DNA from: Spirosoma terrae
GTDB lineage: Bacteria; Bacteroidota; Bacteroidia; Cytophagales; Spirosomataceae
Direction: 5' to 3'
DNA: 64,000 nt
Assembly (NCBI RefSeq): GCF_010435915.1
Contig: NZ_JAAFZH010000003.1
Coordinates: forward strand, 124,001 to 188,000
Part shown: positions 60,707 through 64,000 of the stretch, piece after piece
Position numbering within the stretch: the stretch's first letter is position 1
Layout: each line of letters starts with the position of its first letter
Translations under genes and position numbers: made by a program
The notes under the pieces: generated by a model
Database searches by the model: none
What the model saw: only the letters and a program-made list of their open reading frames with translations
What the model was told of the DNA's origin: nothing

Positions 60707-63700
60707 CTACTGACTGATCAACTCTTTTTCCTGGCCAGCCTCCTGAAGCCGTCCGGCATACGGATCAATAATGGACGTAATGATCTGCAGGGGAACGCGG
60801 ACCCAATCGGGTCGGTGATTCAGTTCGTCGTTTAAGTCAGCAATGGCTCGTTCCAGCAGATACGTTTCCAGCATCATTTGATGATCCTCGGGATGCGGAG
60901 GAATAAACGACGCACCCTGTACCGTCTCCAGGTACGCCACCAGGAAAAAGCCGCTCATGTAGTGTGCCCACATGTTGGCATAAGGCAGTAACTGAATGGC
61001 TTCCTGGCTGGTAACCTGATTCGTACGCAAAAAACCTTCGTAACCAACGTAGTAAAAAGACCGGATCATGGCCGCTACGTCGCGCAAAGGTGACCGTTTC
61101 AATCGTCGTTCGCTATAACTTTTGGTCGAGTCGCCCCCAAAATCCTGAATGGCAATGTCTTTGCCGGTAAGCAGAATTTTATCGAGCTGCAAATTGCCGT
61201 GAATGCGGGTCTTAGACGTTTCCAGCTTTTTGCTGTAGATACGCTTCAGTACCGTCAGCACCTCTTCCTGCCGACTAAGCAGTTGCTCAACATCGTTCCG
61301 TATATCGTCGGGAAGGCGCTGTAGATTTCGGCGTTGGGTTTGGTAACTTTCCCGAACCAGCGATTGCAGACCTGAAAATAAAGAACGCTGATAATGAAGC
61401 GAAAACGCTTCTGGCGCAAAGTCTTTATTCGATTGGTCGGCGGCCAGCGCCAGGTGCATTTCACCGATTCGGGTTCCCAGGAGCCGCGTTTGTTCAGCGG
61501 CTCGTTCGCCCAGCAGTATTTGCGTTTCGAGGGGCAGATCGGTGAAGGCTACCGGCTTGCCCAGCGTACCACGTACTGCGTTTGTTGCCAGCGTAAGCTC
61601 CGTTGTGTTACGGGCCAGAATCCGCTCGATGTAATTGTTGATCCGTTCCAGTACGTAGCTTTTGCCATCGCCATGACGGGCAATCTGTTCCTGCATCACA
61701 GCCAGCAGGACGGGCTCGCCCGACGTAACAATCATCTCAATAGACCCTGAGAGCGGAGGGACGTAATCGTATCCGGCTTTTTCGGACAGAAAGCGGGTTA
61801 GTTCCGTATCGGGATTGATGGCTAAATCTACTTTTCGATACAGTTTCAGGTCGAAGCATTGGTCGTAACTGATAGCTACGTAGTCGCGGGTCGACGTTGT
61901 GAGCTTTGCTTTTACGTCGCTGTGTTCCTGAACGTATTGACGCAGTTTCGGATTGCTGTGGAAAATCAGTTTATCGTCTGCTCGTCCGGTGTCCTGCGCT
62001 ATTTTCTGAAGCAACGCCTGCTGAACCTCCGCTAGATAGAGGCCATCGCAAAGCAGCCCCGATTGTTGATCGACTTCCAGATTAGCTAAAATAGCCTGTG
62101 GGCAAGTCTGCGCCATCGTTCCGGCCTGGCTATCGGGCGTAAAGGCGAGCACCAACTGATAGATTTCGGGTAATCCACGCTCATAAGACACATCGATCAG
62201 GAGCACATAGGCTTCATTATCTGGCAGTGTCAGCGTTGTGTGATTCAGAACGCTGATGCTTTGTATCGTTTCTTTCGGCTTACCGAACCAGGGGGCCCGT
62301 AGGAAATAATCGGGCAGTATCGTGGTTTCCAGTTCTTCCAGCGCAGCATCGTCCAGTAATTGATCCAGCGAATTGAGCTGAAGTGTTGGTAACTGCGGTG
62401 ACGACGCTCCGGCGGTGGCTGTTTTTTCTAGCACGAACCACTGGTAGTCGTGCGGTGCCAGTGTAAAAAAGTAGGACTCATTGTCTGGCACCGCCGGGAA
62501 ACGGCCCTGACTGAACGCTTCAACAGGCACGTAGCCTTTGAAGCCGGGAAGACTAATTTCGGCGGGCTGAGCGAACTTCGACAGATTGATGATGATCAAT
62601 AACGTTTCGTCTTCGTACGTACGCGTAAAGGCCAGCACCTTCGGGTTTTCGACCGATAAAAAAGTCATGGTTCCCCAGCCCAGCGCTTTATGTTTTCGAC
62701 GCAGATGCGTCATACGTTTCGTGAACCAGAATAACGAGGACGTATTGCGCCGTTGCGTTTCCACATTAATTGACTCATAATGATATTCCGGATCAAGAAT
62801 GATCGGTAAGTAGAGGCTATGTGGATTGGCGTTCGAAAAGCCAGCGTTCCGGTCCGGCGACCATTGCATTGGCGTACGAACTCCATCGCGATCGCCCAGG
62901 TAAACGTTGTCGCCCATACCGATTTCGTCGCCGTAATAAATAACGGGCGTACCGGGTAAGGAAAACAGCAGGCTGTTCAGGAGTTCAATCTTTTTGCGAT
63001 TATTACCCATGAGCGGTGCCAGCCGATGCCTGATACCCAGATTGATACGTGCTCTGGGGTTTTGCGCGTAGGTCTTATACATGTAGTCCCGTTCTTCGTC
63101 AGTGACCATTTCGAGCGTTAACTCATCGTGGTTACGTAAGAAAATGGCCCACTGGCAGGTTTCGGGTATGGCTGGTGTCTGGTCGAAAATATCCGTGATC
63201 GGATATCGGTCTTCCATCTGCATGGCCATGAACAGGCGCGGCATTACGGGAAAATGATAATTCATGTGGCATTCGTCGCCGTCGCCAAAATAAGACGCTG
63301 AATCTTCGGGCCACATGTTGGCTTCGGCCAGAAACGCTACGCCCGGAAAATGATCATCGATATGTTTGCGCAGCTTTTTCAGGAATGCATGCGTTTCGGG
63401 CAGATTCTCGCCATTGGTACCTTCCCGTTCAAAGAGATAGGGGACCGCGTCGAGCCGGAACCCGTCGACGCCGAGCTCGCACCAATAGTCGATCATCTTA
63501 AAAATTTCGCTCTGAACCAGTGGGCTATCGTAGTTGAGATCGGGCTGGTGATGAAAAAAACGGTGCCAGTAGTATTGTTGAGCCTCCGAATCCCAGGTCC
63601 AGTTGGAGGTTTCGAAATCCTGGAAAATGATACGTACGTCTTTGTATTGCGTGGGATCGTCGGTCCAGACGTAGTAGTCGCGTTCGGGCGATCCTTTCGG

Positions 63701-64000
63701 CGCTTTTCTGGCCCGCTGAAACCACGGATGCTGATCGGAGGTATGGTTAATGACGAGCTCCGTAATCACCTTCAGATTTCGGCGATGGGCTTCCTCCAGA
63801 AAAGCCTTGAATTGTTCGATGGTGCCGTAGGACGGGTTTATGGCATAATAATCGGCAATGTCGTAACCATCGTCACGTAGGGGAGATGGGTAGAAAGGCA
63901 GTAGCCAGATAGCTGTAACGCCCAGTTCCTGAAGGTAATCCAATTTGCTCAACAGTCCCTGAAAATCGCCAATGCCATCGCCGTTACCATCGCAGAAGGC
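60707..64000 (-). CDS. treS: Trehalose synthase fused to a maltokinase-like domain, 5' end outside window
   Basis: The frame stays open to the window edge (CDGNGDGIGDFQGLLSKLDY before the ATG at 63952), so a few residues are missing. Residues 1-540 are TreS (GH13_16), which interconverts maltose and trehalose: FYPSPLRDDGYDIADYYAIN, nucleophile GFRLDAVPYL, acid-base FLAEANMWPE and RNHDELTLEMV are all intact. The C-terminal half (about 560-1080) has the maltokinase (Pep2) layout up to ERRLKRSPLRDVAAMIRSFY, but the catalytic HGDYHLGQ reads HGNLQLDK (about 61180-61204) and DFEGEP reads DFGGDS. TreS is expected to work; kinase activity is doubtful. Confidence 0.93.
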   Translation of the reverse strand, partial: AFCDGNGDGIGDFQGLLSKLDYLQELGVTAIWLLPFYPSPLRDDGYDIADYYAINPSYGTIEQFKAFLEEAHRRNLKVITELVINHTSDQHPWFQRARKAPKGSPERDYYVWTDDPTQYKDVRIIFQDFETSNWTWDSEAQQYYWHRFFHHQPDLNYDSPLVQSEIFKMIDYWCELGVDGFRLDAVPYLFEREGTNGENLPETHAFLKKLRKHIDDHFPGVAFLAEANMWPEDSASYFGDGDECHMNYHFPVMPRLFMAMQMEDRYPITDIFDQTPAIPETCQWAIFLRNHDELTLEMVTDEERDYMYKTYAQNPRARINLGIRHRLAPLMGNNRKKIELLNSLLFSLPGTPVIYYGDEIGMGDNVYLGDRDGVRTPMQWSPDRNAGFSNANPHSLYLPIILDPEYHYESINVETQRRNTSSLFWFTKRMTHLRRKHKALGWGTMTFLSVENPKVLAFTRTYEDETLLIIINLSKFAQPAEISLPGFKGYVPVEAFSQGRFPAVPDNESYFFTLAPHDYQWFVLEKTATAGASSPQLPTLQLNSLDQLLDDAALEELETTILPDYFLRAPWFGKPKETIQSISVLNHTTLTLPDNEAYVLLIDVSYERGLPEIYQLVLAFTPDSQAGTMAQTCPQAILANLEVDQQSGLLCDGLYLAEVQQALLQKIAQDTGRADDKLIFHSNPKLRQYVQEHSDVKAKLTTSTRDYVAISYDQCFDLKLYRKVDLAINPDTELTRFLSEKAGYDYVPPLSGSIEMIVTSGEPVLLAVMQEQIARHGDGKSYVLERINNYIERILARNTTELTLATNAVRGTLGKPVAFTDLPLETQILLGERAAEQTRLLGTRIGEMHLALAADQSNKDFAPEAFSLHYQRSLFSGLQSLVRESYQTQRRNLQRLPDDIRNDVEQLLSRQEEVLTVLKRIYSKKLETSKTRIHGNLQLDKILLTGKDIAIQDFGGDSTKSYSERRLKRSPLRDVAAMIRSFYYVGYEGFLRTNQVTSQEAIQLLPYANMWAHYMSGFFLVAYLETVQGASFIPPHPEDHQMMLETYLLERAIADLNDELNHRPDWVRVPLQIITSIIDPYAGRLQEAGQEKELISQ

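Overview
The window comes from a free-living Bacteroidota of the Cytophagales, most like Spirosoma. The evidence is type IX secretion (T9SS) C-terminal sorting tails, SusD-free but typical Bacteroidota families (DUF2911, DUF4920, DUF3109, DUF4174), TAnnTTTG-type -7 promoter boxes, no Shine-Dalgarno in front of most starts, and roughly 50% GC with many short lipoproteins. No rRNA, tRNA, CRISPR array or origin was seen.

Layout. 1-9 kb: a LysM wall protein (cut by the window edge), an eroded T9SS tail, DUF3109, an alkyltransferase-like DNA repair protein, lgt, yidD, a secreted M4 peptidase broken into two reading frames with an 11-G tract in its signal peptide, and a GroES-like protein. 9-19 kb: sialate acetylesterase, an NmrA-like dehydrogenase, a CrtI-like oxidoreductase, MetY, cyanophycinase, a thioredoxin-fold protein and small envelope proteins. 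19.7-27.2 kb: a secreted HEIGH protein, then a YheT hydrolase and a compact serine-biosynthesis operon in which one gene carries both a SerB-like phosphatase and SerA, followed by SerC.

27.2-45.7 kb looks like an accessory island. It begins with a dead ISL3-family insertion sequence next to a decapitated Phd/YefM-type antitoxin and ends with a C-terminal scrap of a Tn3-family transposase. Between them lie transaldolase, a stress-type membrane protein, a free CheB, a 1482-residue CheB-CheR-PAS-kinase-receiver fusion, an RsbRD_N/H-box protein without an ATPase domain, a single receiver, a two-component pair whose regulator is a receiver-Crp fusion, and behind it a lipid acyltransferase and a twice-frameshifted fatty acid desaturase. 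The hexamer TACGTA, frequent outside, is rare inside, which supports a different origin.

45.7-64 kb returns to chromosomal style: M13 and M48 peptidases, DUF4920, an amidohydrolase, an epoxide-hydrolase-like enzyme, TerC, an OmpR-type two-component system, and a trehalose block: a GH13 TreZ-like protein that has lost its catalytic residues, a periplasmic trehalase, and a trehalose synthase fused to a maltokinase-like domain whose catalytic aspartate is replaced.

Many gene ends, above all convergent ones, carry long near-perfect hairpins (up to 36 bp arms) of unrelated sequence, probably two-way terminators. The most unusual systems here are the chemotaxis-type signalling island without chemotaxis genes and the trehalose block built around two apparent pseudoenzymes.
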